Shown here: positions 7,955-18,099 of the stretch, piece after piece
Layout: every line of letters starts with the position of its first letter
Numbering within the stretch: the stretch's first letter is position 1
DNA from: Ophiocordyceps camponoti-saundersi (nom. inval.)
Lineage: Eukaryota; Ascomycota; Sordariomycetes; Hypocreales; Ophiocordycipitaceae
Reading direction: 5' to 3'
Length of the DNA: 22,133 bases
NCBI GenBank assembly: GCA_003339415.1
Contig: PDHQ01000465.1
Location: 1 to 22,133 of the forward strand
The notes under the pieces: model-generated
Told to the model about the DNA's origin: nothing
Databases searched by the model: none
What the model saw: only the letters and a program-made list of their open reading frames with translations
Position numbers and translations under genes: made by a program

Positions 7955-8725
7955 GCCTACTTTAGCGGGGAGAGAAGGATACCTTAAGCGAGTATAGTAG
8001 ATACGTATAAGATATGTCTTCCTAAGTTACCGTAGTCGCTAGCTATTATAAAGGGGTAAGGGGGCTCTGCTCTAGGTATATAGCTAGATAATAATTCTCT
8101 ATAGGCAAGGTTACTCAAGGTCGATTTTCTATATAAAAATAGGAGGAAAAAGAAAAGAAGGGTAAAGAACTATTTAATTAGATATTAAAAGCTTTAAAAC
8201 GGATCTTTTAATCCCTAATTCGTCGTATAAAATTATAAGGTATAAGATAAAACTATAATTTCCTTTAATATCGTTTTTACTATAAATCCCCTCTAAGACT
8301 TAACCTACGATATATAACCTTTAGATAGCTAAGAAGATAAGGTTAAGGGCTAATTTTAGCTTAATTCCTTCCTCTTTATAGGGAAACTAAACTATACTAT
8401 ATACTAAGTTATAACCGCTCCCTTATCTTAAGGGCCGTTCGTTATTCTAATACTTGGAAGCTTTTAGGAGAGGAAAAGTATTCGGGGACTATTTAACTAA
8501 ACCCTAAATAAGCTCCTACTTACTTTTTATACTAGCTTTTTATTTATTTTCCTTCGGCCTATTTATTACCGCCGCTAAAGTCTTTTTATAGCTTCCTCTT
8601 CTAAACTTATCCCTCCTATCCCTTATCTTTCTATCTCTTAAAACGTTAACCGTAAATAATATATATTCCTATATATATTTCTTAAAGTATATCTTTTTAT
8701 CTCTTAAGTTAAAAAAAAAATAACT
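7955..8725 (+). mobile_element. Dispersed element, copy b (full length)
   Basis: It starts at CTACTTTAGCGGGG and aligns with copy d through ACTATTTAATTA (about 8168), CCTTCCTCTTTATAGGGAAAC (about 8365) and TTTAACTAAACCC (about 8493). A weaker match continues through TTACCGCCGCTAAA near 8567 and TTTCTATCTCTTAAA near 8630 to a short A run at about 8710. It is more mutated than copies a and d, and the 5' hairpin has decayed. No coding frame is seen. LTR-like or SINE-like origin cannot be settled. Confidence 0.65.
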
Positions 8726-10479
8726 ACTAAAACCTAAGCCTCTCCTTCGGATTAGTAGAATTATTATTATTATCTCGATTTCTTACCGCCGCTCGCTTCC
8801 ACGTTACTAAACGTATAACCTTCTCGCACGTCGCGTACGCTATTAGGTCGTATCCTTTATACCTAAAGCCGAACGCTTTAAGTAGTCTCTTATAAAGGAT
8901 ATACTTTACCCTACCCTCTATCTATACTATCCCGATAAAGCGTACCTTTGCCTAATTATCGTATTCGCAGGCTAGTATTTATCCCTCCTAAATATTAGCG
9001 ATATATACCCGTAATTAATTAGCTCTTCCCCTAGGAACTTATAAGTATCTTATTATTTCTCTTACTAGCTACCGTTTACGATATTAAACTCCTAATATTT
9101 TCTAGCTAGCTATCCGTATTAGTTATTCTATCCTATTTTATACGCCCGCCACCTACTACTTCCTTCCGATAACCTATTTCGCCTCGCCGTAGTCGCGGTG
9201 CCTTATACTATCGTAGAGTCCCCCTTCTCCTCCTTACTATATCCCTCTCCCTTTCCTCGCTTAACCCCTCCGCCGCTACCGCCGCTACCGCCCTTATACT
9301 CCGCGCCTCGTTATCTTCTCCTTCTCCCCCTCTCGCCACGTTTAGCGTTACCGCCGGTCGCCTCCGTATATCCCCTATAACGCTATATTTCGCCGGCACC
9401 CGTAGCCGCTATATCTCGATATTTAAAAAATACCTATACTCGTATTACTACTAACTATCTAGGAACGCCTTACTATATATAAAGCAGAACTCGGTATAAT
9501 ATAAGCAGCTACTTATCGTTAGTAAAAGATATATATATATAAAAGGTATAAATTATACTATAAAACTTACGTTATATAGTTATATCCCTCAACACGTAAT
9601 ATTAGTCTCCCGTATACCGACCCCGGGTAGAATTAGTACTCGCTATACGTTATTAGTAGTATCTACCTTACTAGCCCCTTATCTACTAAACTAACCTCCG
9701 ACCGTATAATTTCTACTTAGGCTAAGGCTTTCCTCTATATTCCTTCCGCCTCCTCCGGTAGCTTACTAAATATAGCGAGTCTCTTCGTATCCGTTGCGTC
9801 TAGGTCGCCGAATAGTTCCCTACTATAGCATTATAGAGGGAAAACCGCCTTATTAGTAACCTTGCACGTAGCCGCCCGTAAACTCGCTATTAGATACTCC
9901 GGGCACTAGAAGTATACCCCTCCTAGATATCTTATCGCGTACGCGCTTTCTATATCGTATAGATAGTATATATACTTCTATTATTAGAAACCTTATCTAC
10001 CGCGTATCCTTTATATACGTAGCTTACCGACTTTAGTATCGCCGAAACTAACTTATCTAAATCGCTAGATATTACTTTATTTTATAAAAGTAATATCTAT
10101 ATAGATATAGATAGCGAAAACCCTTCCGTCTATTATAAGCACTTTAGCTAGTAGCGGGATACGCTTTTATATATATAATAAGTAAAATAAGGGAAAAAAA
10201 AATTATATAATAACTAACTTATAAACCTTATATATATTAATCTTAATTATACGAACTACGATAAGCTTTCCTTATCTCTAAATTTATCCTTATTATTAAT
10301 CCCCCCTACCTACTACTATATAAGGTAACGTTCTCCTTATCGTAATCTTACCTTATAAAACCGGTACCCTTTTACGCCCCTCGCCTCCTTAACTTATAAA
10401 CTTAACCGATACCGGCAACGTAATATATTAGTATTATCCTATTCCCTACCTAATACGTTTTATATCTTATATATTGCCT
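8726..10479. other. No supportable gene; several frames equally readable
   Basis: This region between copy b and the minus-strand relic has long stretches readable on either strand. For example, 9850-10030 is open on plus for about 54 codons, while two minus frames also read well, so openness does not identify a gene. At 9198-9399 both strands are open from GTG codons because the DNA is a CCG/CTC-rich low-complexity run. It may be the remains of an element's internal part, since element copies lie on both sides. Confidence 0.5.
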
Positions 10480-11513
10480 CGAGCTAAGTAACGAAGCCTC
10501 GCTCTTCTAAACTAGCACGGTTTCGACGCCTTACTCTTATATAATTATCGTTTATAAGTTCTTAACACCGCTTTCGAGATAAACCTTACTAATATCGCGG
10601 CTAATAGAGGTCTTACTTATACCGTTACTTAGGACGCTTACGTTATAGTTAACGCTAAGCTAGACACCCTTCGTTATAATTAGTAGCTTATATACGGTAT
10701 AGCTCGGCTATCTATAAATAATATTATAAGATAAAACCGATAGATACCGCATGCCTATAATAAAAAGCCTCTATTTCCTTATAACGTATTACTATCTATA
10801 TCGCTAGAATTTCGATACCCGTAGCTACCTAGATTAGTTAACGATACGGAATATAGCTATATAGTTCGATCCTTCGTTAAACGCGATATATAAGAATCCG
10901 ATAGCTTTAGGGTATATTCTACGTCTTCGAGTCTAGTAGAGTATCCCGGTAACGTCCCCGATACCGCCCTACTATCTATTAGAGACTTATATACCTCGAA
11001 AACGATACCGCTACCTTACCTACCTCCCCGCCCCGGCTAGCGTTTTTACCCGCCGAATAGCGTTAACGTAGATAATAATAAAGTATATACTATCTTTTCG
11101 GACGGGCTTAACCTCTTAGCGTTTAAGTTAGATAGAGATATATAGTATAAGTTAGCTAATAATAAGACCCTAGATATTACCTTACCTTACCGTTATATAA
11201 TAATAGATTATAAAGATAGTCCCCTTAAAGCTACTAGCCACGCCTCGCAGCCCTATAACAAGCCCCTTATATACTACTACTTCTTAGGCATATATCTTAG
11301 TATATTTAAGACGAAGTAATTACTAGTAATACCGCTCTTACCGGCGTTTATATAAGCCGCGGAGGACGATAGTCTACTATCTAGGGTCGCCGCGACTAAC
11401 TCCTCGCGGCCCTCTAAAAGCGCGTTATTAAAATACAAAGACTTAGCACGCGCTATATAGGCTCTTCTCGCTAGCGAACTAAATAAGGCTAATACGCTAC
11501 GATAATATTCTTT
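10480..11513 (-). pseudogene. RIP-degraded minus-strand gene relic
   Basis: One minus-strand frame holds together for about 340 codons. Reading from 11513, the first 78 codons are free of stops (to the TAG at 11279-11277) and include RAYIARAKSLYFNNALLEGR, EELVAATLDSRLSSSAAYI and NYFVLNILRYMPKK. The frame continues with about one TAG/TAA per 17-20 codons, for example LANLYYISLSNLNAKRLSPS near 11135, then VSGTLPGYSTRLEDVEYTLK near 10940 and IYRFYLIILFID near 10740. Stops are all RIP-type. No catalytic motif or family is recognised, and the 5' end is not defined because ATG is depleted. Copies of the dispersed element flank it at a distance, so it may be element cargo or an unrelated duplicated gene. 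It is the longest stop-free stretch I found outside low-complexity DNA. Confidence 0.42.
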
Positions 11514-12396
11514 TTAGCGATATAATATAACGTCGATTAATAGAAGCCGTAAAATAGCTATAGGTAGTAGGGAAAGCTTATATATCCTCTTACGTCCTTT
11601 TAACGTTAACCCGCGCCCTCTTTATTTTTACGATAGTTAAGTATATCTTCCCTTTTTATAAGCTAATATTTTTTATTTTTTTTTAAAAAAAAATAGAAAA
11701 AAAAATTATTTTATAGGAAACCCGTACTCTTAACAAATAGCATATATTAAACGCTAATAATAACCGTAATATATTATATATTCTAACGTCCCCGCCGCTA
11801 TTTATATAGTCTTTTATAACTAAGGCTATTTAAGCTATCTCTTATAATCGGGTAAGAAACCCTTTATCTTCGCCACGCCGCCTAAAGTAAGGCTAACTTT
11901 ACTACTATTTTAAACTATTACCTGCCCTTTATCTTCTATTTATTTATACGCTTACTTTTAGAAGAAACCGATATCCCTAAGCGTATATGCGAAAGGGCAG
12001 TAAAGACTTTTTTAAGCGTAATATACTTCTCTCTCTTCCTACTACCTATCTTAAACTTATAATAAAGTCCTTTATATTACTAATTTGCTTTATATATTAG
12101 TATATACCTTAAGTATAATAAAGTATATAGTTCGTAAAATATTTATCTTTCCTAAGCTAGCTATCACTTATCTACTTAACGCGATACTATTCTCCTCTTA
12201 ACTTTATCTAGGTATATCTTTAAACCCGTAATAACCTTAATAACTATCTATACTAATACTTAGTCTTTTTTTAAGATAAACTACCTCGCCCTCTATTCTA
12301 CTATTATCGTTAGAATATACGCCTTCTTACCGTTATCTAACTTTATTTTAACTATAACTCCTTACTTTATAATATTACCGGTTAACTAGGTTCTTA

Positions 12397-12400
<4 letters not shown>

Positions 12401-12433
<33 letters not shown>
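12401..12433. repeat. (AT)n microsatellite
   Basis: An uninterrupted AT dinucleotide run of 33 nt. Similar TA runs occur near 16096-16121, 18304-18328 and 21042-21070; those three sit at corresponding places in the R/M repeats. Confidence 0.9.
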
Positions 12434-12435
<2 letters not shown>

Positions 12436-12532
12436 CTATACGGTAAGTTATACCCCGCCACTTTATTTTAATATTATTATATTATAACTTATATCCCGTC
12501 TTTCTTCCTACCTCCTTAAAAAAAAAAAACTA

Positions 12533-12553
12533 CCCCCCCCCCCCCCCCCCCCC
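12533..12553. repeat. Poly-C tract, 21 nt
   Basis: Twenty-one C follow an A run of 12 and CTA, just upstream of element copy c. One of several long C tracts in the window. Confidence 0.85.
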
Positions 12554-12589
12554 GCATACTATATCTATCTCTCGCGCGCTTTATTACCC

Positions 12590-12865
12590 TACCCCCTATC
12601 TTATTACTTTTAACTATTTAATTAAAGCTTTAGAATCTTTATTTACCTATTAAAAGAGTAATTTATTATATTATAGTCTAAGTTTTAAGGCGAAGTTATA
12701 ATTTCGTTAACTTAAGTTTTACTAGAAGTCCTCTCTAAGACTAAATTCGCGATATGCGACTTTTTAAGATAGCTATCGATATAAGCTTAAGGGCTAAATA
12801 CTACTTACCTTATTCCTTCCTCTATTAAGGGAGACTATATTATATTATATCCTCTAATAGTATCT
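12590..12865 (+). mobile_element. Dispersed element, copy c (5'-truncated)
   Basis: It matches the 3' part of copies b and d: AACTATTTAATTAA near 12615, AGTCCTCTCTAAGAC near 12728, AGGGCTAA near 12790 and CCTTCCTCTATTAAGGGAGAC near 12813. The match is lost after about 12840, and copy d begins at about 12868. This looks like copy d inserted into, or placed head-to-tail after, an older truncated copy. Confidence 0.6.
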
Positions 12866-12867
12866 GC

Positions 12868-13855
12868 TACTTTAGCGGGGGAAGAAGGATACCCTAAGTA
12901 AGCGTAGTAAATACCTAAGGGGCGTAACTTCTTAGGTAACTAAAGTTTTTAACTAATATAAGGGGGGATCTCTAGCTTTAAGGGGGAGAGCCGGATAGTA
13001 ATTCTTTATAGGGGAAAATAATAAGGAGTCGGTTTTCTATATAAAGATAAGAGAAGAAAGAGAAAAGAAAATAAGAACTATTTAATTAAGTGCTAAAAAC
13101 TTTAAAATAAGTGTTTAAATTAATAATTTATAGTGTAAAAGTATAGAGTTTAAAATAAAGTTATAGTTCCGTTTAGTAGAGTTTTTACTATAAGTCCTCT
13201 CTAAAACTTAACTTACGATATATAACTTTTATAATAGCTTATAAAGATAAGGTTAGGGCTAATTACTTACTTAATTTCTTCCTCTTTCGAGGGAAACTAA
13301 TCTAAGCTATATACTTAGTAATAACCTTAGTCCTATATTATTCACCTTTTATATCCTAATCTTTAGATACCCTTAGGAAAAGAAAGAGGTTTAGAAACCT
13401 TTTAACTAAACCCTATTAAAGCCCCTAGAAATCCCTTAGCTAAGTTATACGCTCGTTTTTCTTTTAGCGCGTCTAATACCGCCGCTAAACTACCTTACTA
13501 TAGCTGCCTTTATCTCTCTAATCTATAGAAATATTTATAGTTTAAAATAGCACTAATAATTATTTAATCGTACTCCGTAAAAGCTTTTAATAATATTTTA
13601 CTTTAGTCTAGCGTTCTTTTCCTTATATATACTTATAGCCGCCGCTAAACTAGCTTATCCCCTTTACCTATAAACTATACTTATCTTAGTTTAATTTATT
13701 AATATTTTTACTTTACTTCCCTATATATTATTCTTCCTTATTATAATACCTTACCTCCTATAAATATTCTTTTAGCTTCTTATTACCGCTTTTTCTATCT
13801 CTTAACCTTTCTTATTCCCTTATATTTACGCTCTTATCTTTATAAAAAAAAATGC
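12868..13855 (+). mobile_element. Dispersed element, copy d (full length)
   Basis: It begins at CTACTTTAGCGGGGGAAGAA and closely matches copy a over its first 300 bp, including the hairpin arms TACCTAAG (12912-12919) and CTTAGGTA (12931-12938). It aligns with copy b through TTTTAACTAAACCC (about 13408) and TACCGCCGCTAAAC (about 13477) and ends near an A run at 13845-13853. A second GCCGCCGCTAAACTAGC near 13640 suggests an internal duplication, which explains the extra length over copy b. No coding frame is seen. Confidence 0.65.
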
Positions 13856-13899
13856 TACCTTATACCCCGCAGACGCCCCCCCTCCCCTCTTTTATAAAA

Positions 13900-15000
13900 A
13901 TAATATATATATAATCCTCTTCTCTCTCCCTTTTCTCTTTTATTTTTTTTCCTCCCTAACCTACTACGCCTATCTTCTTATTATCTTTCGCTATTATATC
14001 CTTACTTTCCTCGTTACTCTCTTCGGCCTCTCGCTTATATAAGTTATATAAGGAAACCGGTATTCCTTCTAACTCTCTTATATTTTATATTTCTTATTCT
14101 CTCTCTCTCTCTCTCTTTTTCTACCTCCCCTTTCTTTCTATAGATATATATACTTTATTTCTATACCTCTAGTATACTATTTATATAATATTCCCCGCTA
14201 CTAACGCTTTCTAGAAATAAACGCGTACTACCGTATAATAACTTACTCGCTACCTTAAGCACCCCGTATTTATATTATTATAATATTTACGGCGAGGTTA
14301 ACTATTACCCTTACCTATCGAGGTAAGCTACCTGCTCTCGCGATATCGCACTTAACTACCGCGCCGTAGCTAAAGCGCGCTAAGCTCTACCCTAACCCTC
14401 GCGGTTACGAGGTATAAGTAGGCCCGGGGCATAACGCCTTATACCCTCTATATTATATCCTATACTAGCTAACTCGCCTTATTCTATTCTTTCGGTTACT
14501 TTAGTGCTTATATATATATATTATACTTTTTAACTAGGGTAAAGTATAGGGTAGTAAGTGTTACGTTTTATTTCCCTATCTACCTAATAAATTTCCTAAT
14601 TATATCGTATAGTTTATTATGCCCGGCTTAAGGCGTCGCGCGGTAAGGTTCTAAGAGCTTTATCTTCGATAAAGTCCCTCCTTTTAAGAAAGGATTAAGT
14701 GCTAATACCTCCGGGTTATTTTATCTAGTTCCTTAGCCTCCTCGATAAGTTTAGTTATAATAAACTATTAGATTTAGACTCTTCTAACTTATAGTTTTTT
14801 ATTATATATATATATAGTTTAGTAACTAAAAAAATAAAAAAAAAAATTATTTTATATATCCTATTTCTTATTAGTACCTTTATAAACCGGGTACCTTAGT
14901 TTACTTACTTTTATATTATATTTCTCCCTTACTCGGCTTAACCTTATACTTATTTTCTTAAATTACCTCTTATTTCCTAAGCTATCTTTATATTTAAACG
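13900..15000. repeat. R module, copy R1
   Basis: Landmarks in order, shared with R3 and R4: GCTTATATAAGTTATATAAG (about 14034), a CT run (14100-14117), CTACTAACGC plus AAACGCGTA (about 14199-14227), CCTTAAGCACC (14253), ATAATATTTACGGCGA (about 14280), a CGCACTTAAC stretch (about 14348), CTAAGAGCTT (about 14652) and CCTCGATAAGTTTAG (about 14740). It is not followed by an M module: the next R copy is only about 1.13 kb on. The class of element is unknown. Confidence 0.65.
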
Positions 15001-15149
15001 TTTATTCTATTAATAATATATAGATATATCTATTTTCCCTAATATTTACTCTCTTTCTAATATTCCTTTTTTATTATTATATATACTTAAGGCTTTATTA
15101 CGCCTATATAGTCTTATCCTCCCGGGTAGTTTCTTATATTTCTCTCTCC

Positions 15150-15396
15150 CTCTTCTTCTCTACGCTTCTCTCCTTTTTCCTCTCTCTTCCGTCTCTTTTA
15201 TCCCCTATATATATATTACTATATCCGCGCTTATATATATATAAAGATATAATATATTTTCTTCCTCTTCCGTTATCTTATCCTCGTTTATTATTTTTAC
15301 GTATAAACTAGTTATTATATTTTTTCTACCTTTCTAATACGCTCTCCGTATCTTTTCCTTACTACTAACGCGTCTCCGAAATAGACGCGTAGCACC

Positions 15397-15437
<41 letters not shown>

Positions 15438-15445
15438 AAATATAA

Positions 15446-15492
<47 letters not shown>

Positions 15493-16030
15493 CTATTCTT
15501 ACGATACCTACGACGAAGTTAGATAACGCTACTACTCGGGGAGGTAAGCCTAGCCGCGCTTCTAATATCGTACTTAATTCCCGCGCTATAGCTAATAACG
15601 CGCTACGCTCGCCGAAACCCGCGCGATTAAAGTAGATAAGCTAACCTTACGCTAGACGCCTTACTAAAACTATATATATTCCTTCCTACTTCGTAAATAG
15701 CTGTCTACCTCTAACGGCTATTATAGATATATACTATATACCTTTTACTAGCCGCCCTCGTATAGTAGCTGCCTCCTAGTATATATTTCTCTTTATTTTA
15801 CTATAATCTACCTCTTAATATTTTTTCTCTATAGTTTACCAAGCTAGCTAATATAAAACGCGCCCTAAAATTCTAATAGCTTTTTATATAAACGGATACG
15901 CTTTCCCCCGATAAGCAGCTTAAGCTTATATATCTTACTAGCTTTTTTACTAGCTATTTCTAACTCGAGGATAGCTATTAACGCAGCGCCTTATTATGCC
16001 TATCCTATTAATATATATAAATATTTCGGA
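15150..16030. repeat. R module, copy R2, split by poly-A
   Basis: It carries CTACTAACGCGTCTCCGAAA with a matching inverted ACGCGT, then AGCACCGTA, followed by the poly-A insertion. The R sequence resumes after it with TTACGATACCTACGACGAAGT, TTAATTCCCGCGCTATAGCT (about 15574) and AACTCGAGGATAGCTATTA (about 15962). The same landmarks are in R3 and R4, so the poly-A replaces a short TATATATTCTTYRTTATAAT-type piece of the module. Confidence 0.6.
15399..15490. repeat. Double poly-A tract inside R2
   Basis: Thirty-eight A (15399-15436), the spacer CAAATATAAC, then 44 A (15447-15490). It interrupts a conserved part of R2. It could be the tail of a retroposed sequence, slippage expansion, or an assembly artefact. 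Confidence 0.85.
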
Positions 16031-16042
16031 ATAAAAAAAACA

Positions 16043-16054
16043 CCCCCCCCCCCC
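16043..16054. repeat. Poly-C tract, 12 nt
   Basis: Twelve C mark the start of M1, after an A run. A similar 11-C tract lies at 17242-17252 within M1; the corresponding place in M2 near 20330 has only CTCCCCCCC-type sequence. Confidence 0.8.
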
Positions 16055-16288
16055 TCTTTTTTGCTCTCTCGCTCTCTTTATCTCCTTTTTCCTTTTATAT
16101 ATATATATATATATATATATAATACTTTTCCTTCTCTCTTCTATTATCTTAGCCTCCTTATTATTTTCGAGTTTTATAATTAAAAAAAAAAATATTATAT
16201 ATTTTTCTACCTCTCTAGCTCCCTTTCTAAAAAGGTATTTATTCTTTTATCTTCGATCCTTCTTTCCCTTACTAATATTCTAATTATA

Positions 16289-17030
16289 AAGCTATAGATC
16301 TTATTATCGTTATTTACTTTACTCTACTTAGCCCGATCGAAAAATAATTTTACTAGCGCTAGCGATATAATCTTATTATTTTGCTTTTTAGAACTAACTA
16401 TTCTAACTCTTACTAGCGGCCCCTTTACTTTACTATAATATATCCTTTTCTTTCTAGTAAATAAACCCTCCTACTAACCCTTTATAGCTTAATAAGACCG
16501 CACTTCTCTTTTATCCCGCTTACCCCGTTACTTTACGCTTTAAACGCGATAATATAACGAAGCGAGAGATTATTAAGATTATATAGTTAAGGAGCTTTTT
16601 CCGCGCTATCTTTACGGCGTTAAGATAATCGCTTATCGAAAACTACCTCGCGGCCTTAGAAAGATCGCCTATTTAGGTTTCTACGCGTTACTACTACCTT
16701 AACTCGCTATATCCCTTTATCTATTATACTAAAATACTTATTTTCGAAAACGGTGCTTATACGATATATATCCGCTTCCGCTAATAGCGTAGCTATACTT
16801 ATTTTTAGATTCTAGCTATACCTATCTCTTACCCTAATACGGATCCGCTAAATAGCGATAATATTACTAACGGCGATACTACTAATAGCGAAAAGTAGTT
16901 AGCTTTCTTATTTAAACCCCTCCCCTTATTCTCTATCTTTATATCCGAATTCGCCTACTTAGTTATAAGTTTACGGTATAAGTTATTTATTAAAACTTTC
17001 GTAATTAGAAATATTATAAATTAAGGCTAA
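16289..17030 (-). pseudogene. Frame-preserving block in M1 (possible ORF relic)
   Basis: The best minus-strand frame between 16735 and 16455 reads KGYSELR, three RIP-type stops, RVET, then IGDLSKAAR, LLNYIILIISRFVILSRLKR and RSAVLLSYKGLVGGFIY. M2 has the same frame with most stops at the same codons. The plus strand is also readable (LNKTALLFYPAYPVTLRFKR near 16490), so the coding strand is not certain. Support comes from about 580 bp without an indel between two diverged copies, and a first indel of 15 bp, a multiple of three. No family is recognised; GDxxKAA appears in some short-chain dehydrogenases, but that is too little to name one. Confidence 0.35.
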
Positions 17031-17241
17031 GTTACGAGTATATATTATAATAGCTATTATTAAACTATTTACTACTTTTTACTTCTTACCTTTTATATAA
17101 ATAAACCTAACTAAGAATCTAACTCTTTAACTTTTTATAAATATTATTAAGTTTATAAACCGTAACTCTAGCCTTAGAAATAACTTATAGTTATAAAGCT
17201 ACTTTATAGAATTATTACTTTATTTTAATTATAATATTTAA

Positions 17242-17252
17242 CCCCCCCCCCC
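17242..17252. repeat. Poly-C tract, 11 nt
   Basis: Eleven C at the border between the frame-preserving block and the C/T-rich half of M1. Confidence 0.75.
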
Positions 17253-17402
17253 TCTCCCCTTATCCTTTTATTTTTTTTCCCCTTTTTAATTTCCTACCTC
17301 TCCCGCCACTTTGCTAGTCTCTCCCCTCTCGCTCTCTTACTATTCTTTTCCCTTTCCTCTCTCTATCGCTAGTATCCTTAATCTCTCGCCTTTTCGATCT
17401 CT

Positions 17403-17662
17403 CGCTCTCTCGCTACTCTCTCGTCCTCTCGCTCTCTCGCTACTCTCTCGTCCTCTCGCTCTCTCGCTACTCTCTCGTCCTCTCGCTCTCTCGCTACTCT
17501 CTCGTCCTCTCGCTCTCTCGCTACTCTCTTATCCTCTCGCTCTCTCGCTACTCTCTCGTCCTCTCGCTCTCTCGCTACTCTCTCGTCCTCTCGCTCTCTC
17601 GCTACTCTCTTATCCTCTCGCTCTCTCGCTACTCTCTTATCCTCTCGCTTTCTCGCTACTCT
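17403..17662. repeat. 27-bp C/T minisatellite, about nine units
   Basis: Nine nearly identical 27-bp units built of TCTCGCTACTC and GTCCTCTCGC make a pure pyrimidine tract with few purines. The plus strand translates as RPLALSLLS repeats, while the minus strand is also open as a nine-residue E/R/S/G-rich repeat. Variants are C/T changes (CGTCC to TTATCC). Openness on both strands for 800 bp follows from a repeat length divisible by three, and the plus frame would begin at TTG, so I do not call a protein. The unit is absent or much reduced in M2, which explains part of the length difference between M1 and M2. Confidence 0.9.
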
Positions 17663-18099
17663 CCTCGCCTTTTCGTAATTATTTTCCCTTTCCTCGCTCT
17701 ATCGCTAGCGTTTTCGCTCTCTCGCCTTTTTATTTTCTCGCTACTTTTTTCCTTTTTCTCGCCCTATCGCTTATATTCTCGCCCTCTCGCTCCCTCGCTA
17801 CTTTTTTCCCTTTCCTCGCTCCGTTACTTATCTCCCCGCCCCCTCGCCTTTTCTTTTTCTCGCTTTTTAGTCCTCTTGCCGCTCGCGCCACTCTCCTTAT
17901 CCTCTCGCTCTCTCTCTATAACTTTCGCTCTCTCGCCCCCTCGCTACCTTCGCTACTCTCCTTATCCTCTTACCCTCTCTTTATAACTTTCGCTCTCTCG
18001 CCCCCTCGCTACCCTCGCTACTTTTTTCGCTCTTTTACTATTTTTCCCCCCTCTCGCTTTCTTATTATTTCTATTATTATATATATTATTTCTCTTACT

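Larger units (their letters stand above)
11514..12589. other. Gene-free AT-rich DNA with simple tracts
   Basis: There are T and A runs around 11668-11705, which lie upstream of the minus-strand relic and could be remains of its 5' flank. A long AT dinucleotide tract is at 12401-12433, an A run at 12518-12529 and a poly-C tract at 12533-12553. I see no gene or RNA. Confidence 0.6.

Noticed and set aside
9198..9399. Overlapping open frames on both strands
   Set aside because: Both start at GTG in CCG/CTC-rich low-complexity DNA, and neither has protein-like texture or flanking signals.
9600..10140. Coding relic
   Set aside because: Three frames on two strands read equally well once RIP-type stops are ignored, so no frame can be chosen.
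8726..12589. Retrotransposon pol gene between element copies
   Set aside because: I looked for reverse transcriptase YxDD and integrase-like motifs on both strands and found none that I could defend.
14330..14400. Functional tRNA gene
   Set aside because: Only a loose A-box resemblance on the minus strand; no cloverleaf with acceptor, anticodon and T arms could be drawn.
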